Source: JBDHWG01 sp046328525 (GTDB lineage Bacteria > Chloroflexota > Anaerolineae > Epilineales > JAHCIE01). Taken from it: a stretch of 64,000 bases of DNA. The stretch lies in NCBI GenBank assembly GCA_046328525.1, contig JAXLWK010000014.1, positions 5,652-69,651 of the forward strand, written 5' to 3'. Each line of letters starts with the position of its first letter. Position 1 is the stretch's first letter. This document shows, one piece after another, positions 40,855 through 48,955 of this stretch. Position numbers and translations under genes: made by a program. Below the pieces are notes generated by a model. It was not told where the DNA came from. It worked only from the letters and a program-made list of their open reading frames with translations, and ran no database searches.

Positions 40855-42239
40855 TCGCCATCTTCGCCCTCATCACGGCTGGGGTGGGGCTGGCCGGCTT
40901 GGTGACACCCCGCGGCTGGACGTGGAGCGCGGCCGAGGGTCTTGCCGTCGCGCTCATGCTCGGCGCGACCTTCGTCAGCCTCGCCGTCTTCGTCATCGGC
41001 TTCACCTTGCGCGGTGTTGCGCTACAACTTGCCGTACTGAGCGCCGCTGCTGCCCTCGGCCTGGCCGGTATAGCCGTTGGACGACGGCGACAAGGCAAAG
41101 TCCACGTGGCCCGTCCCACGCCGGGGGAACTCGCGGCGTGGGTGGTCGTTCTGGCGCAGCTCGGCGGCGCAGCGTGGCTGGCGTTCTATCGCTCCGACCT
41201 GGGATGGGATGGCCTGGTCAATTGGGAGCTTAAGGCGCACCTGGCGTGTCTCAACAACGGCTCTCCGCCGTTAGCGTACTTCCAGGATAGCACATGGGTG
41301 CGCACCCACCCGACGTACCCGTGGCTTGTTCCAGGCATCGAAACGTGGCTGTACTTGTGGGCCGGGCAGTGCAGCCAGTCCCTGGCAAAACTCGCGCCGT
41401 TCCTCTTCTGCGCCGCTGCCGTCGGACTCCTGTATGCCGGCGGTGTGCGGCTGGCCGGCTCGCGTCTCACCGGCCTGCTCGCCGCCATCCTGTTGTTTTG
41501 CATTCCCCTGGTGCTCATCGGCGAAGGAAGCGCAACGAGTGGCTACGCGGATTTCCCCGTCGGTGTCGCGTATCTCGGCGCGGCCATCTATCTCCTGGCA
41601 TACATTCGGACGCGGCAGCGAGGGATCCTGGGCCTGGTAGGGGCGATGACCGTCCCCCTGGTGTGGGGGAAGGCCGAGGGAGCCATCCTTCTGGCGTGTC
41701 TGGGCCTCGTGCTGGCGGTGCACCTCCTTCGAGATCACGGGGCGAGCCTGTCCATCCGGCTGACCGACGCATCGCTGGCGCTGCTGCCCGGCCTGGTGGT
41801 CTATGGCGCGTGGCTCGGGTTCCTCAAACTGAACCAAACCCCACCACCGACCGAGTTCTTGCCGATGACTGTGTCTACCTTCGCGGCCAACATCGGGCGT
41901 CTCGGCGACGTCGCTGCATACTGGCAAACAATGGTGAAAGATTGGCCCACCTGGGGCGCGTTCTGGCCTTTCCTGCTCGCGGCGTGCATTGTGGTCGTCC
42001 TTGGCGCTCGCGGCGTGCCGCGCGGCATCCTGGCCTTGCTCGGCCTTCCCCTGGCCGCGTACTCCACGATCTTCGTCTTTAGCTCGTGGGCAGATCCGAC
42101 CGACCACATCCAAAGCTCGCTCGGCCGGCTGGCGCTCCAGATAGCGCCCCTCGGCGCGCTCACCATCGCGCTCGCCCTCAACCATCTCCCCCGGCTGGGG
42201 AAAGCACGACTCTGGTCGCGCCGTCACAGTCCAGAGTGA
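40833..42239 (+). CDS. GT-C-like polytopic membrane glycosyltransferase
   Basis: A 468-residue protein with about 11-12 membrane helices. After two helices, FYRSDLGWDGLVNWELKAHLAC provides the acidic loop (D-x-x-W-D) expected at the active site of GT39/PMT-like enzymes, and WVRTHPTYPWLVPGIE follows. These enzymes use polyprenyl-phosphate sugars at the outer membrane face. No acceptor can be named. It is coupled to the short gene before it; its last 62 bases overlap the converging methyltransferase gene. Confidence 0.7.
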   Translation: MVSLLPVVAIFALITAGVGLAGLVTPRGWTWSAAEGLAVALMLGATFVSLAVFVIGFTLRGVALQLAVLSAAAALGLAGIAVGRRRQGKVHVARPTPGELAAWVVVLAQLGGAAWLAFYRSDLGWDGLVNWELKAHLACLNNGSPPLAYFQDSTWVRTHPTYPWLVPGIETWLYLWAGQCSQSLAKLAPFLFCAAAVGLLYAGGVRLAGSRLTGLLAAILLFCIPLVLIGEGSATSGYADFPVGVAYLGAAIYLLAYIRTRQRGILGLVGAMTVPLVWGKAEGAILLACLGLVLAVHLLRDHGASLSIRLTDASLALLPGLVVYGAWLGFLKLNQTPPPTEFLPMTVSTFAANIGRLGDVAAYWQTMVKDWPTWGAFWPFLLAACIVVVLGARGVPRGILALLGLPLAAYSTIFVFSSWADPTDHIQSSLGRLALQIAPLGALTIALALNHLPRLGKARLWSRRHSPE

Positions 42240-44067
42240 GGGTTGTGAGCGTCGCGATGCCGAAGACGTCAATGACCTGGACGGCGATGGTGTGCGGGCC
42301 GGGCGTCGCGTAGCGCCAGCCGATGTCCGTCGCCGTCGCCAGGCGGCGGCCCTTGCGCGTGCGGTAGCTCTGCCACTGGCTTCTGAACGGCCCGCCCACC
42401 TGGCGCTCGAAGTCCACCGCCCAGTAGTCTATGAAGTCGAAGGGCGCCGCCGCGGCCCGCTCGCGCAGGGCCGCCCCTTCCTTCGCCGTCGCGTCGGGCA
42501 GCGGCGGCGTGAAGCCGGCCAGCGCCACGTCCACGCCCTCCTCTGCGCCCCGAACAACCTCCACCGTCAGCCGCCCCGGCGCGAAGAAGACGGCCGCCGC
42601 GCAGTTCGGCTCCATGATCTCGCGCGGGATGAGCCGCAACCGAATCGCCACGCCCTGCCCGGCTGCCATCGCCATCGCCTCCGCCGCCACCCCGGCCTCG
42701 ATCTCCCACGCCAGGTAGTGCAGTTCCGCCGTGCCCCCTGCCCGCGCCGCCGCCGCCGCCGCGCGCAGCGCCTCGGCGGTGAGCGCAGCGTCTACCCCGC
42801 CGACGACCAGGGCGGGATGCCCCGGCCCCTTGTAGAAGCGGAGGACGGCCTGGCGGTAGGCGTCATCGGAGTCGCCCAGGCGGTCGGCGCGCCACCAGCG
42901 GCGCTCGGCGTCCCCCAGCGTGACTACGTCGAAGGCGCGGTATGGGCGGCCGGCCGCAGCCAGGTCGCGCTGCACGCCGAGCAGCCGCTTGCGTGTCGTG
43001 TGGACAGCGCGGCGGCCGAGGTCCACGCCGATCCAGCGCCGGCCTAGCCCCTCGGCGACGGCAAGCGCCGTGCCGGAGCCGCAGAAGGCGTCCAGCACCA
43101 GGTCGCCCGGGTTGCTGCTCGCCTCAATCATCCGCGCCAGCAACGCCTCCGGCTTCTGTGTCGCGTAGCCTGTCTGCTCGTCGGCGGCTGTGCGCGTCCC
43201 GAACCCCCGGATGTCATCCCAAACGCAGTCAATCGTCGCCGTGGCCTCGTCGAGATAGTACTTCTTGTACTTCTGCCCACTGGATGAGACGTGGATCAGC
43301 CCCTGCGCCTCCAACCGCCGGATCGAAGCCGCCGAGTAGTCGCCGAGCTGCACCGCCTTGTACAAGCGCCCGTCGGCGTCGCGGTAGCGGTACACGCGCG
43401 CCTGGTGCTCGGACAGCGCCCGGTGGGGCTGGTGGAACGTCCACGCCGTCGCGCTCTTGGAGTACAGCAGGATAACGTCGGTGTTGCGCGGCCACTGCCG
43501 CGACCCCCGCTTCGCCCCCTTGCCCGCTACGTCGCGCTTCCAGACGATGGCATTGCGGAAGCCGTCGCGGCCAAACACGTCGTCCAGGAGGCAGCGCAAC
43601 AGGTAGTCCAGTCGCCAGTCGCAGTGGACGTAGATGCTGCCGGTGTCGGCGAGCAGATCCCGCATCAGCACCAGGCGCTCGTAGAGCATGTGCAGGTAGG
43701 CGTCGGGCGCGCGCCCCCACGCATCGCGGTAGGCCACTGCGCCGACGGTGAAGCGCTCCGCCGCGCCCCCCGCGTCCGCGCTGCCGAGGTGGATGTCCAT
43801 CGTGTAATCCACGCCGACGCCGAACGGTGGGTCAATCGTGATGAGGTTCACCGCGCCGCGAAACCGCTCCAGGAGGGCGGCCAGGGCGAGCTTGTTGTCG
43901 CCCCAGACCAGCAGGTTGCGGAAGTCGTCGCGGCGCGCGCCGCCCGGGCGCGGCCCGTCGAAGGCTTCGCTGGGGGTGAGGGGTGGCGGGGTGAGGGGCA
44001 GGCGCGGCGGGCGGCGCGCGCCGTTCTCGTCGTACTTCCCCGGCCAGACAAGCTCGGTTTCGGGCAT
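42178..44067 (-). CDS. Beta-class DNA methyltransferase (type III Mod-like), orphan
   Basis: A 629-residue adenine/cytosine-N methyltransferase. The catalytic motif IV DPPF (79-82) comes before the AdoMet motif I DAFCGSGTALAVAEG (326-340), the order of the beta class used by type III Mod and CcrM enzymes. The target-recognition part lies between (about 170-300), and ATQKPEALLARMIEASS is motif X-like. The 250-residue C-terminal region is of unknown role. No restriction helicase/nuclease gene is adjacent: the neighbours are a membrane protein and trkH. It may be a solitary regulatory or protective methylase. Confidence 0.88.
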   Translation of the reverse strand: MPETELVWPGKYDENGARRPPRLPLTPPPLTPSEAFDGPRPGGARRDDFRNLLVWGDNKLALAALLERFRGAVNLITIDPPFGVGVDYTMDIHLGSADAGGAAERFTVGAVAYRDAWGRAPDAYLHMLYERLVLMRDLLADTGSIYVHCDWRLDYLLRCLLDDVFGRDGFRNAIVWKRDVAGKGAKRGSRQWPRNTDVILLYSKSATAWTFHQPHRALSEHQARVYRYRDADGRLYKAVQLGDYSAASIRRLEAQGLIHVSSSGQKYKKYYLDEATATIDCVWDDIRGFGTRTAADEQTGYATQKPEALLARMIEASSNPGDLVLDAFCGSGTALAVAEGLGRRWIGVDLGRRAVHTTRKRLLGVQRDLAAAGRPYRAFDVVTLGDAERRWWRADRLGDSDDAYRQAVLRFYKGPGHPALVVGGVDAALTAEALRAAAAAARAGGTAELHYLAWEIEAGVAAEAMAMAAGQGVAIRLRLIPREIMEPNCAAAVFFAPGRLTVEVVRGAEEGVDVALAGFTPPLPDATAKEGAALRERAAAAPFDFIDYWAVDFERQVGGPFRSQWQSYRTRKGRRLATATDIGWRYATPGPHTIAVQVIDVFGIATLTTLTLDCDGATRVVLSPAGGDG

Positions 44068-44090
44068 GGTGTGTCTCTTGCCGCTGGGCA

Positions 44091-45476
44091 CTAGCCCAGG
44101 AGCACCGGCTCTTCGGGGTAGCTGACGAGCTGCGGGTGGGCGCGGTAGGCGATGGCCGCCACGATAGTGATCGCGCCGAGCCGCCCCCAGAACATCATGA
44201 CCATGATGATGAACAGGCCAACCCGGTTCAGCTCGCTTGTGAAGGCGAGGCTGAGGCCGGCCGTCGCAAACGCTGAGACGACTTCGAACAAGGCCAGGTT
44301 GAGCGGCGCTTTGTTCGTCAGCAGGATGAGCCAGGTGGCGACGACCACGATGGCGAGGGAGACGGAGAGCACGGCGGCCGCGCGGCGGACGGCGACGGTC
44401 GTGAGCTGGCGTCCGGCGACCTGGGCGTCGGGCAGGCCCTGGGCGTAGCTCCACAGGGCGATGCCGAGGACGGCGAACGTGCCGGTGGTGATGCCGCCGC
44501 CCATGGACGCGGGCGCGGAGCCGATGAACATCAGGGCCATGATGAGGAGCTGGCTGGCCGACGAGAGGTCGTCGAAGTTGGGCGTGCCCATGAAGCCGGC
44601 CGTGCGCGCCGACACCGACTGGAAGACGGCGATGACGACGCGCCGCCAGCCCGGCTCGTCGGCCAGGACGCCGCGCACGTCGCCGAGCAGCAGCCCGACC
44701 GCGCCGACGATGACCAGCGCCACGACGACGGTCAGCGTGATGCGGGCGTGCAGGGAGAGGCGCTGCCGCGCCTGGCGGTTGGACAGCTCGTACAGCACGG
44801 GGAAGCCGAGGCCGCCGAGGAAGATGAGCGCGCCCAGGATGACCAGGGTGATGGTGTCGTTCGGGAGGCCGAGCGGGTACGCTGGCAGGCCGGTAAACAG
44901 GTCGAAGCCGGCGTTGCAGAACGCGGCGACGGCGTGGAACAGGGCGTAGAAGGCGGCCTGGCCTTCGGGCAGCTCCGCCCGCCAGTGCAGCCACAACGGG
45001 ACCGCGCCGACCAGCTCAATGACCAGGGTGACGATCAGGATACGCCGCGTCAGGGCGCGAATGGAGTCCAGGTCGAGGAGGCCCAGGGAATCGCGCAGGG
45101 CGAGGCGCTCCATCAGCCCCATGCGCCGCCCTGCCAGGAACAGGATGATGACCGCCGACACCATGAACCCGACGCCGCCGAGCTGCATCAGCAGCAGCAG
45201 GACGGTCTGCCCCAGGAGCGTCAGGTCACGGCCGGGGGCAATCACCGACAGCCCGGTCACGGTCACGGCGGAGACCGACGTGAACAGGGCCTCGCCCACC
45301 GTGAGCGGCCGCCCCGTCGCCATGCCCGGCAGCATCAGCAGCAGCGTCCCGAGCGCCGCCAGGGCCAGCAGGCCGAGGATGAGGCGCACCGGCACGGGCA
45401 GCGGTCGGCTCAGGGGCCGCGGCCGCTGCCAGCGGGGATACGGCAGACGCCGCGCGCGCGGCGGCGGCGGCGTCAT
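44091..45476 (-). CDS. trkH: Trk/Ktr potassium uptake membrane subunit
   Basis: A 461-residue K+ translocating subunit of the TrkH/KtrB superfamily with four M-P-M repeats. Selectivity-filter loops are visible as AVTVTGLSVI, FCNAGFDLFTG, SARTAGFMG and FATAGLSLAF, each with a conserved Gly. Length suits KtrB/TrkH. The ATG at 45474-45476 overlaps the stop of the RCK gene (ATGA), so both are made together as a complex that takes up K+ and supports turgor. Confidence 0.92.
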   Translation of the reverse strand: MTPPPPRARRLPYPRWQRPRPLSRPLPVPVRLILGLLALAALGTLLLMLPGMATGRPLTVGEALFTSVSAVTVTGLSVIAPGRDLTLLGQTVLLLLMQLGGVGFMVSAVIILFLAGRRMGLMERLALRDSLGLLDLDSIRALTRRILIVTLVIELVGAVPLWLHWRAELPEGQAAFYALFHAVAAFCNAGFDLFTGLPAYPLGLPNDTITLVILGALIFLGGLGFPVLYELSNRQARQRLSLHARITLTVVVALVIVGAVGLLLGDVRGVLADEPGWRRVVIAVFQSVSARTAGFMGTPNFDDLSSASQLLIMALMFIGSAPASMGGGITTGTFAVLGIALWSYAQGLPDAQVAGRQLTTVAVRRAAAVLSVSLAIVVVATWLILLTNKAPLNLALFEVVSAFATAGLSLAFTSELNRVGLFIIMVMMFWGRLGAITIVAAIAYRAHPQLVSYPEEPVLLG

Positions 45477-46147
45477 GCTTCGTCCAGCATCCGCGCGACA
45501 TCGGCCTCCGCGCCCAGGACGATGAGGCGGTCCTCGGCCTGGAAGGTGAAGTCGGCGGGCGGCGCAACGGTCGCCCCATCCCCGCGCCCCACGGCCAGCA
45601 GCGTCACGCCGAAGCGCCGCCGCAGGTCGCTCGCCAGCACCGTCAGGCCGACGAAATCGTCGGGGACGTGGCACTCGACGACGGTGTGGTTGGGGCCGAG
45701 GTCCAGGCGGCCGAGCAGCGAGTGGCCGGTCAGGTCGTAGGCCAGGCGCTCGCCGGCCTCTTGCTCCGGCAGGACGACGCGGTCGGCGCCGATCTGCTCC
45801 AGGATGGCCGCCTGCCGCCGCGTCGCCGCCTTGGTGACGACCTTCGCCACGTTCAGGTTCTTCAGCGTGGCCGTGATGAGGACGGCATTCTCGAAGTCGT
45901 CGGCGATGGCGACGATGACGGTGTGATACGCCCCGATGTCTATGGCCTGGAGCGCCGCCTCGTCCGTCGCGTCTAGCGACACCGCCTGGGTCAGCTCGTT
46001 GGAGAGGTGCTGCACGACGTTGCGGTCCTGGTCAATGCCGAGGACCGTGTACCCGCGCTCGACCAGGGTGCGGCCCAGGCTCGACCCAAAGCGCCCCAGG
46101 CCGATGATGGCAAACTCCAGTTTCCCCCGCTGCCGGCTGCGCCACAT
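45473..46147 (-). CDS. trkA: Trk/Ktr potassium uptake regulatory subunit (RCK)
   Basis: A 224-residue cytosolic ring-forming regulator. RCK-N (about 8-130) has the NAD/ATP-binding loop IIGLGRFGSSLGRTL and the acidic residue at strand end (GIDQD). RCK-C (about 140-222; GLTVLASDLRRRFGVTLLAV) may bind c-di-AMP or another ligand in relatives. A single RCK-N/RCK-C unit means KtrA-type rather than the tandem TrkA of enterobacteria. It precedes the channel gene with an ATGA overlap. Confidence 0.92.
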   Translation of the reverse strand: MWRSRQRGKLEFAIIGLGRFGSSLGRTLVERGYTVLGIDQDRNVVQHLSNELTQAVSLDATDEAALQAIDIGAYHTVIVAIADDFENAVLITATLKNLNVAKVVTKAATRRQAAILEQIGADRVVLPEQEAGERLAYDLTGHSLLGRLDLGPNHTVVECHVPDDFVGLTVLASDLRRRFGVTLLAVGRGDGATVAPPADFTFQAEDRLIVLGAEADVARMLDEA

Positions 46148-46245
46148 ACTCCCTCACTGCCTTTCGTAGTGACGACGTCAGCCGTTCTTTGTCCCGCAGC
46201 GACTGAAGAACCGTACCGCATTGTTGCCACATGCCGCTGGCGGCT

Positions 46246-46274
46246 GTAGGGGCAGGTTTCAAACCTGCCTCTAC
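46246..46274. repeat. GTAGGGGCAGGTTT palindrome
   Basis: GTAGGGGCAGGTTT, C, AAACCTGCCTCTAC: one mismatch between 14-base arms. It is the same family as 16487-16515 and 18443-18471. Confidence 0.85.
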
Positions 46275-46291
46275 ACCACAGCCCGTCCGAG

Positions 46292-46315
46292 GCGCTGGAG
46301 ATGGCTCTCCAGCGC
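46292..46315. repeat. Hairpin repeat GCGCTGGAGA-TGGC-TCTCCAGCGC
   Basis: A perfect 10-bp stem and four-base loop. The same element, partly decayed, is inside the PCu(A)C gene at 10285-10308, with about 60 bases of related sequence around it. Confidence 0.75.
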
Positions 46316-46425
46316 GAGCACGATTGCGGCAACAAATAGTTGATCGTCATTAAGTCGTCACTACCATCTCTCGTTCGGAGTATGCGTCAGGTCCGCCAAT
46401 CGCGCAAGTCGCGGGGGTCTGGTCC

Positions 46426-46809
46426 CTAGACCTGCACCAGGTTGATCCAGTTGCCGCACGTATCGTCGAACAGCACGCTGCTGCCCCACTCCGCGCGCAT
46501 CGGTTCGGACTTGAACCGAACGCCGCGCTGGCGCAGACGCTCGTAATCAGCCTGGAAGTCGGAGCTGAACAGCGCGGTCGCGGGGATGCCGTCGGCGTAG
46601 ATGGCCTGCTGGAATTGGCGGGCCGCCAAGAGCGCGTTGGCTTCGAGCAACAGCTCGGCGCCGCTGGCGTCGTCCGCCCCACCCACGGTCAGCCAGCGAT
46701 ACGCGCCGACGGCGACGTCCTGCTTCTTCACGAAACCGAGCACCTCGGTGTAGAACTGGAGAGCCTTCTCCTGGTCGTCCACAAACACACTTGCGATCTT
46801 GATCTGCAT
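46426..46809 (-). CDS. VOC-family (glyoxalase/bleomycin resistance fold) protein
   Basis: A 127-residue protein with two beta-alpha-beta-beta-beta modules: IASVFVDDQEKALQFYTEVLGFVKKQD and FSSDFQADYERLRQRGVRF...VLFDDTCGNWINLVQ. This is the commonest one-domain VOC layout, used by dioxygenases, lyases and resistance proteins. Metal-ligand positions are only partly conserved, so catalysis is uncertain. The ATG at 46807-46809 has GGAGGCGG about ten bases upstream. It stands alone. Confidence 0.82.
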   Translation of the reverse strand: MQIKIASVFVDDQEKALQFYTEVLGFVKKQDVAVGAYRWLTVGGADDASGAELLLEANALLAARQFQQAIYADGIPATALFSSDFQADYERLRQRGVRFKSEPMRAEWGSSVLFDDTCGNWINLVQV

Positions 46810-47259
46810 TTCTGGTTCCGCCTCCCGTGCCGACCGCGGCTGAGCCGCGCGGCCGCCCACTGTAACGATAACAACCCGTTGACTTCGGATGAAATTGAGT
46901 CTAGTCACGCACGGGGATTATTGCAACCAGGGGAGCACCCGGTGGTCTTCCTGCCGCCGACGGCGCATCCTCACGGATGAAAATGGCGCGTCACACGTCC
47001 GGCCGTCGCCTGGCACTCAAGTGCCAGGCTAAACAAACGAAGCCTGCTCAAGCAGGCTCGGATGAGGAGGGATGGACACGCAAAGGCGCAAAGACGCAAA
47101 GGGAAAAATCCCATTGTCTTTCTTTGCGCCTCTGCGCCTTTGCGTTCCTATCTTCTTCGGCCACTCAGCCACCGACTTGAGTCGGTGGCGACGGCCGGCG
47201 ACGACGCGGCCCAGGCGAACTTCGATAGCAGGAGTTGCGCTTGCTCGCCCGGTGTACGC
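46810..47259. other. Repeat-filled intergenic region
   Basis: About 450 bases with no convincing gene. It holds the palindromes GCCTGGCACT/AGTGCCAGGC (47008-47029) and AGCCTGCT/AGCAGGCT (47042-47059), and the composite repeat at 47070-47228, whose CCACCGACT/AGTCGGTGG hairpin lies at 47167-47188. Confidence 0.65.
47070..47228. repeat. Composite interspersed repeat (GCGCAAAG family), copy 2
   Basis: Inverted relative to the copy at 12619-12755. The arms 47079-47102 and 47123-47146 pair over 24 bp with two mismatches. The shared sequence continues through GAAGAAGATAGG and CACCGACTCAAG to GCCGCGTCGTCGCC (read on the minus strand). Confidence 0.75.
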
Positions 47260-47766
47260 CTATATCGCGGGCACGGGTTCGGCCGGGGCCGCGCCTAGCT
47301 CGGCCACCGCCACCCCCTCGCCGGCCTGCGCCACCCAGCGGATGAGGTCGGAGCGCGAGACCAGGCCCACCAGGCGCTCATCCTGGAGCACCGGGGCGCG
47401 CTCGATGCCCCACGTCATCATCAGCCACGCCACGCGCCCAATCGGCTCACTCACGTCCACGCAGATCACATCGGTCGTCATCACGTCGGCCGCTGTGTGG
47501 GTGTGGGCGCTCGCGTAGATCTGCGCCAGGCGGTCCGCATCCACCCACTGCTGGAAGCGCTCCGGTAGCTTCACCGCCGAGTAGGGGATACCCTTGTCCT
47601 TGAGGAACAGATCGCTCTCGCTCACGATGCCCAGCACGTGCCCACCCTCGTCCACCACAGGCACGCTGCCCAGGCGGTAGGTCGTGAGCAGCCGCGCAAT
47701 CTCCGCGACCGACGTGTCCTCCGTCACCGTCATCACGTTCGTCACCATCAAGTCCCTCGCGTTCAT
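47260..47766 (-). CDS. CBS-pair domain protein
   Basis: A 168-residue protein made of two CBS domains: RDLMVTNVMTVTEDTSVAEIARLL...SVPVVDEGGHVLGIVSESDLF, and ADVMTTDVICVDVSEPIGRVAWLM...RAPVLQDERLVGLVSRSDLI. Such pairs bind adenosine nucleotides, c-di-AMP or similar ligands and sense energy state. No effector domain is fused. It lies 40 bases behind htpX on the same strand and could be co-transcribed. The partner is unknown. Confidence 0.88.
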   Translation of the reverse strand: MNARDLMVTNVMTVTEDTSVAEIARLLTTYRLGSVPVVDEGGHVLGIVSESDLFLKDKGIPYSAVKLPERFQQWVDADRLAQIYASAHTHTAADVMTTDVICVDVSEPIGRVAWLMMTWGIERAPVLQDERLVGLVSRSDLIRWVAQAGEGVAVAELGAAPAEPVPAI

Positions 47767-47805
47767 TGTCTAGCGCCTCCACGCTGAGTCGTTAGCGATA
47801 CATCC

Positions 47806-48690
47806 TCAGTACGCCAATGCCTGCTGCCGCGCGCCGCCAGACGCCGCCAGGGCCTCCAGGCGCGCGATACGCTCCTCGGTCGGCGGGTGCGTGCTGAACA
47901 GCTTCATCAAGCCGCCGCCGGTCAGCGGGTTCACAATGTACAGCGACGCCGTCGCCGGGGTGGCCGCCATCGGCGGCGCGTTGCGCGCCGCCCGCTCGAT
48001 CTTCGCCAGCGCCCGCGCCAGCGGCAGCGGGTCGCCCAGGATCGCGGCGCCGCCTTCGTCGGCCTGGAACTCGCGCGCCCGAGAGATGCCAAGCTGGATC
48101 AGGGTCGCGGCGATGGGCGCGACGATGAGCAGCGGCAGCGCGGCCAGCGGGTTGCCGCCCTCCTCGTCGTCGCCGCCGCCGAAGCCGCCGAAGATCATCG
48201 CCCACTGCGCCATGTTGGCGATCATCGCAATCGCGCCGGCGACCGTCGCCACCACGGCGGACAGGAGCGTATCGCGGTGCTTGATGTGGGCCAGCTCGTG
48301 GGCAATCACGCCCGCCAGCTCATCCGGCGTCAGCGTTTGCTGGATGCCGGTCGTGACCGCGACAACGCCGCGCTCCGGGCTGCGGCCGGTCGCAAACGCG
48401 TTCGGCACAGGGCTGTCCATCACGTACACTTTCGGCATGGGCAGGTTCGCGCGCTGCGCCAGCTCGGCGACCGTGCGGTGCAGCCACGGCGCTTCCTCCG
48501 GCGTCACCGGCTTTGCCCCGCTCATCGAGAGCACGAGGCGGTCGGAGAACCAGTAGGCGCCGAAGTTCATCGCCACGGCGAGCAAACCGGCCAGCATCAT
48601 GCCAGTCGCGCCGCCCACCGCCTGCCCAATCATGATGAGCAGGACCGTGAGCGCGGTCAGTAAGGCGGTCAGTTTCAGGGTATTGCGCAT
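47806..48690 (-). CDS. htpX: M48-family membrane zinc metalloprotease HtpX
   Basis: A 294-residue membrane protease degrading misfolded membrane proteins. Two N-terminal helices (about 5-48) and two more (about 142-200) flank the catalytic HELAH (H131, E132, H135); SRAREFQADEGGA supplies the third ligand Glu. SPVPNAFATGRSPERGVVAVTTG is the conserved substrate-edge strand, and STHPPTEERIARL is the typical C-terminus. AGAGGAG lies nine bases before the ATG. With HtrA and the CPBP protease it adds to the envelope quality-control set in this window. Confidence 0.93.
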   Translation of the reverse strand: MRNTLKLTALLTALTVLLIMIGQAVGGATGMMLAGLLAVAMNFGAYWFSDRLVLSMSGAKPVTPEEAPWLHRTVAELAQRANLPMPKVYVMDSPVPNAFATGRSPERGVVAVTTGIQQTLTPDELAGVIAHELAHIKHRDTLLSAVVATVAGAIAMIANMAQWAMIFGGFGGGDDEEGGNPLAALPLLIVAPIAATLIQLGISRAREFQADEGGAAILGDPLPLARALAKIERAARNAPPMAATPATASLYIVNPLTGGGLMKLFSTHPPTEERIARLEALAASGGARQQALAY

Positions 48691-48810
48691 GGGCTACGTC
48701 TCCTCTGATCGTCTTGCTGCGTCAGTTCCAATCGCACCAAAGAGGCATTTGTCTATGGTTTGCCCAACAGATGTCTGTCTCGCCGCGTTTCTTACGCGGG
48801 ACGGGTGGCT

Positions 48811-48860
48811 CTCATCAAACCCTCATCTGGCCCGATAGCAATTGACGGCCACCCCTCATC
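48811..48860. promoter_or_regulatory. CTCATC repeats at multiples of 11 bases between htpX and pruA
   Basis: CTCATC occurs at 48811, 48822 and 48855, offsets of 11 and 33 bases. TCTCATCAAACCCTCATC resembles the first two htrA boxes (TCTCACCCAAATCTCACC). It may be a regulator site for htpX, pruA or both. Evidence is pattern only. Confidence 0.3.
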
Positions 48861-48955
48861 CACCTATCATTACCCCAGACAATCCTGTAGTCACGACTTC
48901 ACTGGAAGCCGCCACTACATCTCCAAGCTATTGAGCGCGACAAGGAGGTTGACGC

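Larger units (their letters stand above)
46148..46425. other. Intergenic region with three repeat types
   Basis: It holds a degraded GTAGTGACGAC-family palindrome near 46165-46212, then the GTAGGGGCAGG palindrome and the GCGCTGGAGA hairpin listed separately. No gene is seen. Confidence 0.6.

Noticed and set aside
47008..47228. tRNA or structured RNA genes in the hairpin-rich gap
   Set aside because: The hairpins are simple palindromes with short loops; no cloverleaf, CCA end or T-loop sequence is present, and a second copy exists at 12.6 kb.
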